Assembly (NCBI RefSeq): GCF_000264055.1
Contig: NZ_AJXL01000008.1
Coordinates: 1-60,017 of the forward strand
Reading direction: 5' to 3'
Source of the DNA: Flavobacterium sp. ACAM 123
GTDB lineage: Bacteria > Bacteroidota > Bacteroidia > Flavobacteriales > Flavobacteriaceae
Length of the DNA: 60,017 nucleotides
Every line of letters starts with the position of its first letter. The stretch's first letter is position 1. The notes under the pieces were generated by a model. It saw only the letters and a program-made list of their open reading frames with translations. It made no database searches and was not told the DNA's origin. A program made the translations under genes and the position numbers. Shown in pieces: positions 49,414 through 58,187 of the stretch.

Positions 49414-49472
49414 TATAATTATCGAGATTAGGTTGCTTCGTTCCGATAGTTATCTGAACTCACTATGACAGT

Positions 49473-50861
49473 CTACAAGTGTATTACTTCGCCGTAAGCG
49501 TCAGCAACCGCTTCCATCACGGCCTCACTCATGGTAGGGTGGGGGTGAATTGATTTTAGGATTTCGTGTCCTGTAGTTTCCAGTTTACGTGCTACAATTG
49601 CCTCAGCAATCATATCTGTTACTCCTGCACCTATCATGTGACATCCTAACCATTCACCATATTTAGCGTCAAAAATTACTTTTACAAAACCGTCTGGTGT
49701 TCCAGATGCTTTTGCTTTTCCAGATGCTGAGAACGGGAATTTACCAATTTTCAAATCGTATCCTTTTTCTTTAGCTTGTTTTTCAGTTAAACCTACAGAA
49801 GCAATTTCAGGAGAGGCATAAGTACAGCCTGGTACGTTTCCGTAATCGATAGGCTCTACATGTATTCCTGCAATTTTCTCTACACAGTTGATTCCTTCAG
49901 CCGAAGCCACGTGAGCCAATGATTGTCCCGGTGTTACATCACCGATGGCGTAGTACCCAGGAATGTTAGTTACATTATACTCGTTCACTAGAATTTTATC
50001 TTTGTCAGTAGCGATTCCTACTTCTTCCAGTCCGATATTTTCAATATTAGTTTTAATCCCAACAGCAGATAGCAACATGTCCGCTTCGATGATTACTTCG
50101 CCTTTAGCTGTTTTTACAAATGCCTTTACACCTTCTCCTGAAGTATCAATTTTCTCAACAGAAGAGCTAGTCATGATTGTTACACCCGCTTTTTTCATAG
50201 AGCGTTCCATTTGCTTCGAAATATCTTCGTCTTCAATAGGAACAATGTTTGGCATGAATTCAACAACAGTCACTTTTGTACCCATTGCATTGTAAAAATG
50301 TGCAAATTCAACTCCTATCGCTCCAGAACCCACGATAATCATCGATTTTGGTTGAGTAGGCAAGGTCATTGCTTTTCGGTAACCAATTACTTTTTCGCCA
50401 TCTTGTGGTAAGTTTGGTAACTCACGGGAACGTGCTCCAGTAGCTATAATAATGTGGTCTGCGCTGTATTCTGTAACTTTATTATTTTCGTCAGTAACAT
50501 CTAATTTTTTTCCTGGTTTTAGTTTCCCAACACCAATAATCACGTCAATTTTATTTTTTTTCATCAAGAACTGAACTCCTTTACTCATGTCTGAAGCAAC
50601 CGTTCTACTGCGTTGTACTACGGCAGGAAAATCTTTGTCAAATGAGGATACAGTCAATCCATAATCAGAAGCATGTTTTAAATAATCAAAAACCTGCGCT
50701 GATTTTAGTAAGGCTTTGGTTGGGATACAACCCCAGTTCAAACAAACACCACCTAAGCTTTCCTTTTCAATTACAGCTACTTTAAAGCCTAGTTGCGATG
50801 CTCTAATAGCACAAACATATCCGCCTGGTCCACTTCCTAAAACAATGATATCGTATTTCAT
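49473..50861 (-). CDS. lpdA: Dihydrolipoyl dehydrogenase (E3)
   Basis: 462 residues. FAD motif [17 protein letters not shown], redox disulfide [15 protein letters not shown] (Cys 40 and 45), NAD motif [14 protein letters not shown], second FAD motif YAIGDVTPG and active-site His-Glu in [13 protein letters not shown]. It re-oxidises lipoamide in pyruvate and 2-oxoglutarate dehydrogenase complexes and glycine cleavage. No N-terminal HMA domain and no C-terminal Cys pair, so it is not MerA despite lying next to merTP. The -7 box TAAATTTG lies upstream. Confidence 0.95.
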   Translation of the reverse strand: MKYDIIVLGSGPGGYVCAIRASQLGFKVAVIEKESLGGVCLNWGCIPTKALLKSAQVFDYLKHASDYGLTVSSFDKDFPAVVQRSRTVASDMSKGVQFLMKKNKIDVIIGVGKLKPGKKLDVTDENNKVTEYSADHIIIATGARSRELPNLPQDGEKVIGYRKAMTLPTQPKSMIIVGSGAIGVEFAHFYNAMGTKVTVVEFMPNIVPIEDEDISKQMERSMKKAGVTIMTSSSVEKIDTSGEGVKAFVKTAKGEVIIEADMLLSAVGIKTNIENIGLEEVGIATDKDKILVNEYNVTNIPGYYAIGDVTPGQSLAHVASAEGINCVEKIAGIHVEPIDYGNVPGCTYASPEIASVGLTEKQAKEKGYDLKIGKFPFSASGKAKASGTPDGFVKVIFDAKYGEWLGCHMIGAGVTDMIAEAIVARKLETTGHEILKSIHPHPTMSEAVMEAVADAYGEVIHL

Positions 50862-50893
50862 TTTTACAAGTTTTTCTAAATTTATTTATTTTG

Positions 50894-50901
50894 CAAATTT
50901 A
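50894..50901 (-). promoter_or_regulatory. -7 box of lpdA
   Basis: On the minus strand TAAATTTG fits TAnnTTTG, about 33 bases before the ATG. Confidence 0.5.
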
Positions 50902-51539
50902 AGGATTTATTCTGTTTTTGGAAAGATTAGAAGTAACAAAGTTTTAAAGATTCAAGAAGTAATACTTGGGGAGTATTATAAAAAAAAAGGGTAGTGGGGT
51001 AAAAGAAGGTTGTAAAGTTTGGTAAAAGAGATCAATAGTGATTTAGTTATCGCAAAAAATAGTAGAACAGATAAGTAATATCAGTTTTAGAATATTTTTT
51101 TATCTGAGCAATACATTAGCGTTACACACGTAACTTTTAAGGTAAAAAAAAGAATAGCGATAATTTTTTTACGACATAGATACATAGATTTTTTCTGCGT
51201 AAAATGAAGAAGCTACTTTTTAATTAGAGATCATGCTATGGACAATTTTTTTTCTTACCGTTTCTCCAACTATAAAGTGGATCTATGTTTCTATGTGGTA
51301 AGATTTTTTAAACACATAGGAACAAAGGGTTAATGTCTTTGAAGTCATTTCATTTTCCGTAGTATTTGCATTGAAACCTTGTTTAAAGCAAAAGCTTGCT
51401 TAATCGATAAAGTAACAAGGAATTTTTTCGGTTAAAATTATACGATACAGATTTTACTAATTAAGCAGTTGCGACGGCTTTTGTAGGTACTTATAGTAAA
51501 CAAATTAAAGTGAACTTTGTGCTCTTTGCGGTTATTAAA
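50902..51539. other. Intergenic with an inverted repeat
   Basis: No gene. Apart from the inverted repeat described separately, and a third partial ACACATAGGAACA unit at about 51314, nothing is recognised. Confidence 0.45.
51171..51299. repeat. Inverted repeat of ACATAGAxACATAGA type
   Basis: Left arm ACGACATAGATACATAGATT (51171-51190); right arm ATCTATGTTTCTATGTGGT (51281-51299). They pair with about two mismatches over 17 bases. A third partial unit on the plus strand follows. This looks like a dispersed intergenic palindrome, possibly a mobile or terminator-like element. Confidence 0.5.
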
Positions 51540-53294
51540 CTAATTAGCTACTGTAAATTGTGAATCATACAGGTTCTTATAATAGCCGTTTTCTTTATTG
51601 ATTAATTCCTGATGTGTTCCTTGTTCTACAATCAATCCCTTGTCCATAACCACGATTTTATCAGCATTGATTATGGTCGCCAGCCTGTGGGCAATCACAA
51701 TCGAGGTTCTTCCTTGAGTTATGGTTTCGGTGGCACGTTGAATTAATTCTTCAGAATACGAATCAATCGAAGAAGTGGCTTCATCCAGAATAAGAATACT
51801 GGGGTTGCTCACATAGGCTCGTAAGAAAGCAATCAATTGACGTTGTCCGGAAGACAACATTACGCCGCGTTCCTTTACATCAAAGTCATAATTATCCGGT
51901 AAATTCATTATGAAGTCATGCACCCCAATTTCCTTGGCCGCAGCCAAAACACGTTCTTTTGTAATCTCAGGATTGTTCAATGTAATGTTGTTGAAAATGG
52001 TGTCCGCAAACAGGAATACATCTTGAAGTACTACGGCAATTTGCTGACGCAGTGAACCCAAAGTGTAGTTTTCAATATTTTCGTTGTCGATGCAAATCGT
52101 ACCGCTGTCAATTTCGTAAAAACGGTTTAACAAATTGATAATAGTAGATTTTCCAGCACCTGTAGACCCTACAATCGCGATTGTTTCTCCCGCATTTATA
52201 TTTAAATCGATTCCTTTTATCACTTCTTCATCAGGGATGTAGCTAAAATGGACGTCTTTGAAATGCAGGTTTCCATGGAAAGTTGGTGCTTCAACGGTGC
52301 CAGTATCTTGAATCTGGTCTTCAGTATCGATAATGGCAAAAACACGATTAGCGGCAATCATTCCCAACTGCATTTCATTGAATTTATCAGCAATCTGGCG
52401 TAATGGATTGAATAACATCGCTATAAACATTGTATAAGAGAACAAATCTCCAAAAGTGGTTAGGTTACCACCATTCAGGATCTTGATTCCACCATAAAAT
52501 ATTATAAAACCAAGGGTAAGCGAGGAGATAATATCAGCAATTGGAAAGAAAATGGAGTTGTAAAGGATTGTTTTGATCCACGCTTTTTTGTGTTTATCGT
52601 TGATTTCTTTGAATTTTTCAGCTTCAGTATCCTCTCTGTTAAACAACTGTAAAATCTTTATTCCAGTAACGCGTTCCTGCACAAAGGAATTCATGTTTGA
52701 TATTTGGTTCCGCACGTCCTCAAAAGCCACTTGCATCTTGCGTTGAAATATACGAGTGATAAATACTAAAACAGGCATCGCAACAATCACGATCCAAGTC
52801 AGCTGCCAGTTCATGTAGAACATGAAACACAACACGACCACCATTTTCATTAAATCACTGATGATCATAAACAATCCTTGACTGAAAATACGCGCTATCG
52901 ATTCAATATCTGATACAGATCGGGTTACCAGTTGACCTATCGGTACCAAATCAAAATATTTCATTCTGAAACTTAAAATATGTTTGAATAATTTTATTCG
53001 AATGTCTTTCACGATGTCTTGTCCCAACCAGTTTGCCCAAAAAACAAAGTAAAACTGGGAGAATACCTCACACAACAGCACAACACCCATCAAGGTGATG
53101 TAAAACAACAAGCCCTTGGAATCCTGCGTTTGAATATATCCGTCGACGGTTTGCTTTAATAAATATGGTCGTAATGCTGCAAACACAGATAAGGAGATGG
53201 CAAAAATAATTACGCCGTTAAAACGCCATTGATACGGTTTAGTATATTGTAATATTCGTTTGAATAATCGGGTGTCAAATGCTTTTGCTTTCAT
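51540..53294 (-). CDS. MsbA-like ABC exporter (permease-ATPase)
   Basis: 584 residues. Six-helix exporter membrane domain (about 20-310), then the ATPase: Walker A GSTGAGKSTI (near 376), Q-loop, signature LSSGQRQLI (near 478), Walker B ILILDEATSSID, D-loop and H-loop IAHRLAT. The signature has Ser in place of the first Gly of LSGGQ, common in this subgroup. Homodimeric or heterodimeric exporter of lipid or drug type; substrate unknown. It lies downstream of truA. Confidence 0.92.
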   Translation of the reverse strand: MKAKAFDTRLFKRILQYTKPYQWRFNGVIIFAISLSVFAALRPYLLKQTVDGYIQTQDSKGLLFYITLMGVVLLCEVFSQFYFVFWANWLGQDIVKDIRIKLFKHILSFRMKYFDLVPIGQLVTRSVSDIESIARIFSQGLFMIISDLMKMVVVLCFMFYMNWQLTWIVIVAMPVLVFITRIFQRKMQVAFEDVRNQISNMNSFVQERVTGIKILQLFNREDTEAEKFKEINDKHKKAWIKTILYNSIFFPIADIISSLTLGFIIFYGGIKILNGGNLTTFGDLFSYTMFIAMLFNPLRQIADKFNEMQLGMIAANRVFAIIDTEDQIQDTGTVEAPTFHGNLHFKDVHFSYIPDEEVIKGIDLNINAGETIAIVGSTGAGKSTIINLLNRFYEIDSGTICIDNENIENYTLGSLRQQIAVVLQDVFLFADTIFNNITLNNPEITKERVLAAAKEIGVHDFIMNLPDNYDFDVKERGVMLSSGQRQLIAFLRAYVSNPSILILDEATSSIDSYSEELIQRATETITQGRTSIVIAHRLATIINADKIVVMDKGLIVEQGTHQELINKENGYYKNLYDSQFTVAN

Positions 53295-53453
53295 TTTTTT
53301 TAAGCTGAATTTATTTCAGTTTTTATTTGGAGCTATTTCCTGCTATCCATTTCAATCTTTATATTTTTTTTAAAATATAAAGGATTTACATTACTATCAG
53401 GGCTAACTTGTTTTGTGTTCCTAATTATAAATGATTCTTTAAAAGCATTTATT

Positions 53454-54188
53454 TTATAAATAATCGTATTCTATTTCAGTCAGATACAAACCATGTGCTG
53501 GTACTGAAAACCCAGCTTTATCTCTGTTTTTATATACTATGATGGTGTTAAAATCATCAAGTGTAATCTTATGTAATCCAACGTTCAAAAGTGTTCCCAC
53601 AATAGATCGAACCATATTCCTCAAAAAACGATTAGCCGAAATCGTAAAAATAAGCTTGTTGTTGTTTTGTTTCCAACCGGCCTCAAAAATCGTGCAATCA
53701 AAGGTATTAACATCTGTATTTACCTTCGAGAAACATTGAAAATCATGATGGTTAAACAATAGCATTGCTGCTTCATTCATTAACTCAATATCTAATTTTT
53801 GATGAAAGTACCAACTTTGCTCTTGCAAAAACGGATCTTTAAAGGTATTTATGTGGTACTCATAGGTTCTTTTTGAAGCATCAAAACGAGCATGGGCTTC
53901 ATTTGCAACGGTAATAATATCGTGAACAGCAATGTCTTTTGGTAAAAAGGAATTGAGCTTATGTACTAAACTCGGGATATCAAAAAAAGTGTCAAAATCA
54001 AAATGGGCATACATTGTTTTGGCGTGAACACCGGTATCCGTGCGTCCGGCTCCCATAATGCTGATTTCTGAATTGAGCAAGGTAGAAATAGCCTTATTCA
54101 TCGTTTCTTGAATTGACAAGGCATTCGGTTGGTATTGCCAGCCGTGATATAGGGATCCGTTATATGCTAATTTTATAAAATATCTCAT
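53454..54188 (-). CDS. truA: tRNA pseudouridine synthase A
   Basis: 244 residues. Catalytic Asp in GAGRTDTGVHAKTMYAHFD (near 52), N-terminal LAYNGSLYHGWQYQPN and C-terminal NRFLRNMVRSIVGTLLNVG. It makes pseudouridine at positions 38-40 of the tRNA anticodon arm in the cytoplasm. It is followed at 160 bp by the ABC exporter. Intact. Confidence 0.95.
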   Translation of the reverse strand: MRYFIKLAYNGSLYHGWQYQPNALSIQETMNKAISTLLNSEISIMGAGRTDTGVHAKTMYAHFDFDTFFDIPSLVHKLNSFLPKDIAVHDIITVANEAHARFDASKRTYEYHINTFKDPFLQEQSWYFHQKLDIELMNEAAMLLFNHHDFQCFSKVNTDVNTFDCTIFEAGWKQNNNKLIFTISANRFLRNMVRSIVGTLLNVGLHKITLDDFNTIIVYKNRDKAGFSVPAHGLYLTEIEYDYL

Positions 54189-54265
54189 TTGAACTACTGA
54201 ATTCCTTCTGTGTGCTTCAAAATCTCGCGGGGTTGAAGGAAAACATGTTTATACATTGAAAGAGG

Positions 54266-54292
54266 CAAAGGTACCGATTTAATTTTTTTCAA
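54266..54292 (-). promoter_or_regulatory. truA promoter
   Basis: On the minus strand TTG (54290-54292), 16 bases, then TACCTTTG (54266-54273), a full TAnnTTTG match. It leaves a leader of about 70 nt. Confidence 0.5.
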
Positions 54293-54494
54293 GTAGAGAG
54301 AAAGCTGTACTATTTTTTGCGCCGAAACTTATTTTTTATTTGGAATAGGAATGGCTATTTTTGCCGGAATTCCTAGCCCAGATAGAAGCGATATCCTTTT
54401 TTTTTAAAAAAAAACAAAAAGATACAAGCGTATAGCTGGATTAGCTCCTGAAAATGAAAACCCAAGTCCACAACAACTTAAAAAACATAGAATT

Positions 54495-54995
54495 TTGAGT
54501 ACGAAAATCCTCTTGCTTTCTGATACGCACAGTTACATTGACGATACCATATTGAAATATGTCGCTCTGGCTGACGAAGTTTGGCACGCTGGTGATGTTG
54601 GAGATTTAGCTGTAACCGATGCTTTACTAAAATTAAAGCCGTTGCGAGCGGTTTATGGGAACATCGACGATGCGAAAGCTCGTTTAGAGTTTCCGTTACA
54701 CAACCGTTTTATGTGCGAAGGGGTTGATGTATGGATGACGCATATCGGTGGATATCCCGGGAAATACAATCCAGCGCTTAAAGCGGAGATGGCATTAAAT
54801 CCACCCCAATTATTTATTTGTGGACATTCACATATTTTGAAGGTGATATTCGACAAGAAACACAATCTACTGCATATGAATCCGGGTGCCTGCGGTAAAA
54901 GTGGCTTTCATCAGATTCGAACGATGCTGCGCTTTGTGATTGAGGGCGATAAAATAAAGGACTTAGAAATTATTGAAATTGAAAAGCGCGTATAA
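54495..54995 (+). CDS. YfcE/MJ0936-like metallophosphoesterase
   Basis: 166 residues. Metallophosphoesterase motifs: LLLSDTHSYID (Asp/His), WHAGDVGD, YGNIDDA, WMTHIGGYPG and FICGHSHILK plus NPGACG. Family enzymes cleave phosphodiesters with Mn2+ in the cytoplasm. The start is TTG (54495); the codon after the next is ACG followed by AAA ATC, the point where relatives have their ATG, so the ancestral start may have been lost and TTG used instead. The stop abuts the end of the convergent kinase gene with no gap. Confidence 0.87.
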   Translation: MSTKILLLSDTHSYIDDTILKYVALADEVWHAGDVGDLAVTDALLKLKPLRAVYGNIDDAKARLEFPLHNRFMCEGVDVWMTHIGGYPGKYNPALKAEMALNPPQLFICGHSHILKVIFDKKHNLLHMNPGACGKSGFHQIRTMLRFVIEGDKIKDLEIIEIEKRV

Positions 54996-56690
54996 TTAAT
55001 CAGCACGGGAAATTGGAACTTTTAGATGTACTGATGTCCCAGAATTTAGTTTGGACTGTACAACAAGTTCTCCTTTCATATTGTTAATTCGGGCATATAT
55101 TTGATTCAGGCCAAATCCTTCACTAGGATTGTATTTACTGGTATCGAAGCCTACTCCATTATCCCATACTTGAATCAGTAATTGATTTTCTACTTCCTGT
55201 AAACTAAGCGTTGTATTTTCGGCGCCACTATGTTTAATGACGTTATTGAGCAGCTCCATTACTATAAAGTACATTTTCATTTCAAATTCACTATTGTAGC
55301 GTGTCTTTTCATCTATAGTGCTTGAATATTCAAAGTGGATATGGGAATTTGAGTTTTTCTCGCACAAATCATTAAGAGCATAAAACAGTCCGAAACGCGA
55401 TAATAGGGATGGTAAAAGTTCATGAGATAAATCACGTACCTTGTCATGCGCTTCTTTTAAGATCGCTTTTGTTTTTCGTATTTCTTCTGACTCTATTTGA
55501 TTTTTAGAGCTGAAGACGCTCAAATGCAAACCAGCAGAGGAAAGTAAAGCACTGATGTTGTCATGCAAGAAATTAGCGATTTTTTTTCGTTCCAGTTCTT
55601 GGCCATCAATCGATGCATTTATAATATTTTCCTGAATTTTGCTTTGGATGTCTTTAAGGTTATTTTTTTGTTTTAGTTGCGTATTTTGAAAGAAAAAGTA
55701 GAAAAGGATAATGATAAAAAGTAGTAACGAAATTATAATGATGCTTATTTGTTTGTTTTTGGATTGTCTTTCTAAAAGTACCTGCTCCTTCGTTTTGTAT
55801 TTTGCTTCGATGTTATCGACCTCTCTTTTATATTCATCTAATTCCAGATTAATTCCGGCAACATTTATTTTCTTTAGCTTCTCTTCATAATTGAGGGCAG
55901 TAGTGATACTATTATAGGTTGCTAAATGTTCGTATGCTTTTTTATAGTTGCCATTTTTTAATAAAAACTTAGAGTATTCTTGATGTGTAAATGATAAGTC
56001 TGATTTTTCATCTCCTTGATTCCCTTTTTTGATAGCGCTTTCAAAGAACGAAGCCGCTTTTTCAGGTTCGTTTTTGTAGCAATAATACATCCCATTTAGC
56101 ATGTTTAAGGCAACGATAGTCGATTCATCGCCAAATTGTGGATGGTTTTTATTGATAAAATTGAGATAGGGTAAACCTTTATTAAAATCACCAATATCAA
56201 AGTAAGCCCAAGCTATATTTAACTTTGTCAAAATCATTTGGGTAGTGTCGCGATTTTTCGCGCTGTATTCTAATGATTTTTTATAATAATAAATCCCTTT
56301 TTCATACTCCTTTTTATCAAAGCAATAGATATTTCCTAAGTTGTTATAGAGCCAGTTTTTTAGTTTGTCGTTAGTAGTTCTATTAGCATAAACAAGTCCT
56401 TTTTGATAGTAGAAGAATGCTTTGTCAGATTCACTTAACTCATCAAAGGTTGCAGCAATTGTATTATAACAAGTGGCTATGCCATTGTCGTCTTTGATGG
56501 CGATAGCGAATTTTAAGGCAACTCTTGATTTTATTAAAGATTTTTCGAATTTACCCGCCTTCATCAGATTGGTAGCTTCTTTTATCATTTTGTTAATTTC
56601 ATTTTTGCTGGGAACTTCGCTGTTCGAAAATGCGGGATTGCAAAAAAGAGTTAATGATAGTAACAATAAAAAGCATCGGATTTTGAGCAT
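54996..56690 (-). CDS. TPR-containing sensor histidine kinase (HisKA_3 type)
   Basis: 564 residues. Signal peptide or first helix (CFLLLLSLTLFCNPAFS), about six tetratricopeptide repeats (about 35-270: YNTIAATFDELSESDKAFFYY, YNNLGNIYCFDK), a coiled coil, one membrane helix (ISIIIISLLLFIIILFYFFF, about 312-331), a dimerisation helix with acceptor His in NFLHDNISALLSSAGLHL, and a HATPase domain with MELLNNVIKHSG and WDNGVGFD. Periplasmic TPR sensor, cytoplasmic kinase. It pairs with the NarL-type regulator 92 bp upstream. What the TPR part senses is unknown. Confidence 0.9.
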   Translation of the reverse strand: MLKIRCFLLLLSLTLFCNPAFSNSEVPSKNEINKMIKEATNLMKAGKFEKSLIKSRVALKFAIAIKDDNGIATCYNTIAATFDELSESDKAFFYYQKGLVYANRTTNDKLKNWLYNNLGNIYCFDKKEYEKGIYYYKKSLEYSAKNRDTTQMILTKLNIAWAYFDIGDFNKGLPYLNFINKNHPQFGDESTIVALNMLNGMYYCYKNEPEKAASFFESAIKKGNQGDEKSDLSFTHQEYSKFLLKNGNYKKAYEHLATYNSITTALNYEEKLKKINVAGINLELDEYKREVDNIEAKYKTKEQVLLERQSKNKQISIIIISLLLFIIILFYFFFQNTQLKQKNNLKDIQSKIQENIINASIDGQELERKKIANFLHDNISALLSSAGLHLSVFSSKNQIESEEIRKTKAILKEAHDKVRDLSHELLPSLLSRFGLFYALNDLCEKNSNSHIHFEYSSTIDEKTRYNSEFEMKMYFIVMELLNNVIKHSGAENTTLSLQEVENQLLIQVWDNGVGFDTSKYNPSEGFGLNQIYARINNMKGELVVQSKLNSGTSVHLKVPISRAD

Positions 56691-56782
56691 AGAGGATAGT
56701 ATCTGTTCGTGTCTTTTTCAATTTTTAAAGCTAGTGATCAGCGGCCCCTTGCGAAAGAGCTGGAATATTGTTTTTATGCTTA

Positions 56783-57442
56783 TTACTTGATTAATTTGTT
56801 TTTAAGAGCAAACTTAACTAAACTGATGGTGTTCTTTGCTTTTAACTTTTTCATGATGTTTTTGCGATGCGTTTCCACGGTATTAGTGCTGATAAATAAT
56901 TTCTCGCTAATTTCTTTTCCGCTATGCTCTAGTGCAATCAAGATGATGATTTCAAGTTCTCTTTCTGTTAAGATGGAACCGATGTTCGGCTTTTGCTTAT
57001 TTAATTTTGAATTGTCTTTTGTCGCGGTATTAAATATTTTTTCTCTGACGGTGTTGCAAAAATATTCTTCTCCGTTGGCAACAGCTAGAATGGCTTCCAC
57101 GATATTGTCTCCAGCACATTGTTTGGTCAAGTAACCACTCGCTCCTAATTTCATGACTTCCTGGATAATTTTTAAATCATCATAACTCGAAAGAATAATT
57201 ACCCTGCAGGGGTACCCTTTTTTGGCAAATTCCTTAATTACTGCGATTCCGTCTTTTTTCGGCATGCTGATGTCAAGTACAAGAATGTCTGTCTGATTGT
57301 TTGTCACATCATCATAGAGCGAGCTGCCGTCCAAAGAAAAGCCAATTACCTCAAAATTAGAAACCGTATTTAAAAGCGTGCGCATGCCGTCTATTAGTAC
57401 TTGGTGGTCATCTGCTAGGTGTATCCGTATTTTGTCTTTCAT
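56783..57442 (-). CDS. NarL/FixJ-family response regulator
   Basis: 219 residues. Receiver (1-125): HLADDHQVLIDG, acceptor Asp in ILVLDISMPKKDG (near 57), LSSYD, LTKQCA. LuxR-type HTH (about 150-215): LTEREIEIIILIALEHSGK-like start and TVETHRKNIMKKL. Cytoplasmic transcription factor, first gene of a two-gene unit with the TPR kinase. A TATTTTTG -7 box lies 18 bases before the ATG. Confidence 0.93.
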   Translation of the reverse strand: MKDKIRIHLADDHQVLIDGMRTLLNTVSNFEVIGFSLDGSSLYDDVTNNQTDILVLDISMPKKDGIAVIKEFAKKGYPCRVIILSSYDDLKIIQEVMKLGASGYLTKQCAGDNIVEAILAVANGEEYFCNTVREKIFNTATKDNSKLNKQKPNIGSILTERELEIIILIALEHSGKEISEKLFISTNTVETHRKNIMKKLKAKNTISLVKFALKNKLIK

Positions 57443-57459
57443 GCTATAACTGGTTGCAT

Positions 57460-57467
57460 CAAAAATA
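57460..57467 (-). promoter_or_regulatory. -7 box of the response-regulator/kinase unit
   Basis: On the minus strand TATTTTTG matches TAnnTTTG; transcription would start about 10 bases before the ATG, so the leader is very short. Confidence 0.5.
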
Positions 57468-57535
57468 TAAAAAAAAAGTATTATAATGGGTTTAAAGCGT
57501 TTTATTTATTGCCTTATTCTTAGTAATAAGCATAA

Positions 57536-57565
57536 AAAAACCCGAATTTTCATTCGGGTTTCCTT
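57536..57565 (-). terminator. Terminator of the DUF4293 gene
   Basis: Perfect stem AACCCGAAT / ATTCGGGTT with a TTTC loop; followed on the minus strand by T7. It lies about 27 bases after the stop. Confidence 0.88.
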
Positions 57566-57591
57566 CGCACTAATAAACTAATATTATGGGT

Positions 57592-58005
57592 TTATCTCAA
57601 TCTGTCCACAGATTTGACAAGATCTTCATCCTTTTTGACGGCCTTATTAGCTAACACTAATAATACGATAGCGACAATAGGTAGAAACATCCCAATACCT
57701 TTCTCAGAAACAAGAACTGTTTCTCTAGATACGTTTAGTGAACGATAAACAAATAATCCCAATAAAATTAAATTTAAAATTATGTTCAATCTGCCGATGA
57801 CAAATTGATTCTGTCTTTTTTTATAGGAAACAACACTCACTAAGCTAAGCGTGGTGCTCAAACCCAAAAGAATAACGTAAAATTGGTTTTGCATAAAAAA
57901 ATAATCCTCTCCGCTGTTCATTGTCCATAGCGGAAATAAAAAAGGCAGTATTCCTGTAACTACAAAAGCAAGAATTAAATATATCGTTTGAATTCTTTGT
58001 ATCAT
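57592..58005 (-). CDS. DUF4293 membrane protein
   Basis: 137 residues from ATG at 58005 (MIQRIQTIYLILAF). The longer frame with a TTG start is rejected because a TATTTTTG -7 box occupies that place. Four membrane helices, PFLFPLWTM loop, and a short charged tail, as in DUF4293, a family found next to rho in Bacteroidota. Divergent from rho. Function unknown. Confidence 0.88.
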   Translation of the reverse strand: MIQRIQTIYLILAFVVTGILPFLFPLWTMNSGEDYFFMQNQFYVILLGLSTTLSLVSVVSYKKRQNQFVIGRLNIILNLILLGLFVYRSLNVSRETVLVSEKGIGMFLPIVAIVLLVLANKAVKKDEDLVKSVDRLR

Positions 58006-58023
58006 TTTATCAAATTTGTTGCA

Positions 58024-58031
58024 CAAAAATA
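58024..58031 (-). promoter_or_regulatory. -7 box of the DUF4293 gene
   Basis: On the minus strand TATTTTTG matches TAnnTTTG and ends 18 bases before ATG 58005; it decides the start. Confidence 0.55.
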
Positions 58032-58187
58032 TATTTTCTTTTTTTAAAATACTATTGTATCATTAAATTTTATTCGTATTATTGCAGGAGGCAACCGTAA
58101 GCACTTCATACTGCGGTCAATTCACAATAAATAATTACTATCTATCTTTTTAGTATTATCCAAATTAATTAAACCAATAGAACATTC

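Noticed and set aside
49473-50861. Mercuric reductase MerA next to merTP
   Set aside because: There is no HMA domain and no C-terminal Cys pair; all motifs are those of lipoamide dehydrogenase, and a repeat plus operator separates it from the metal operon.
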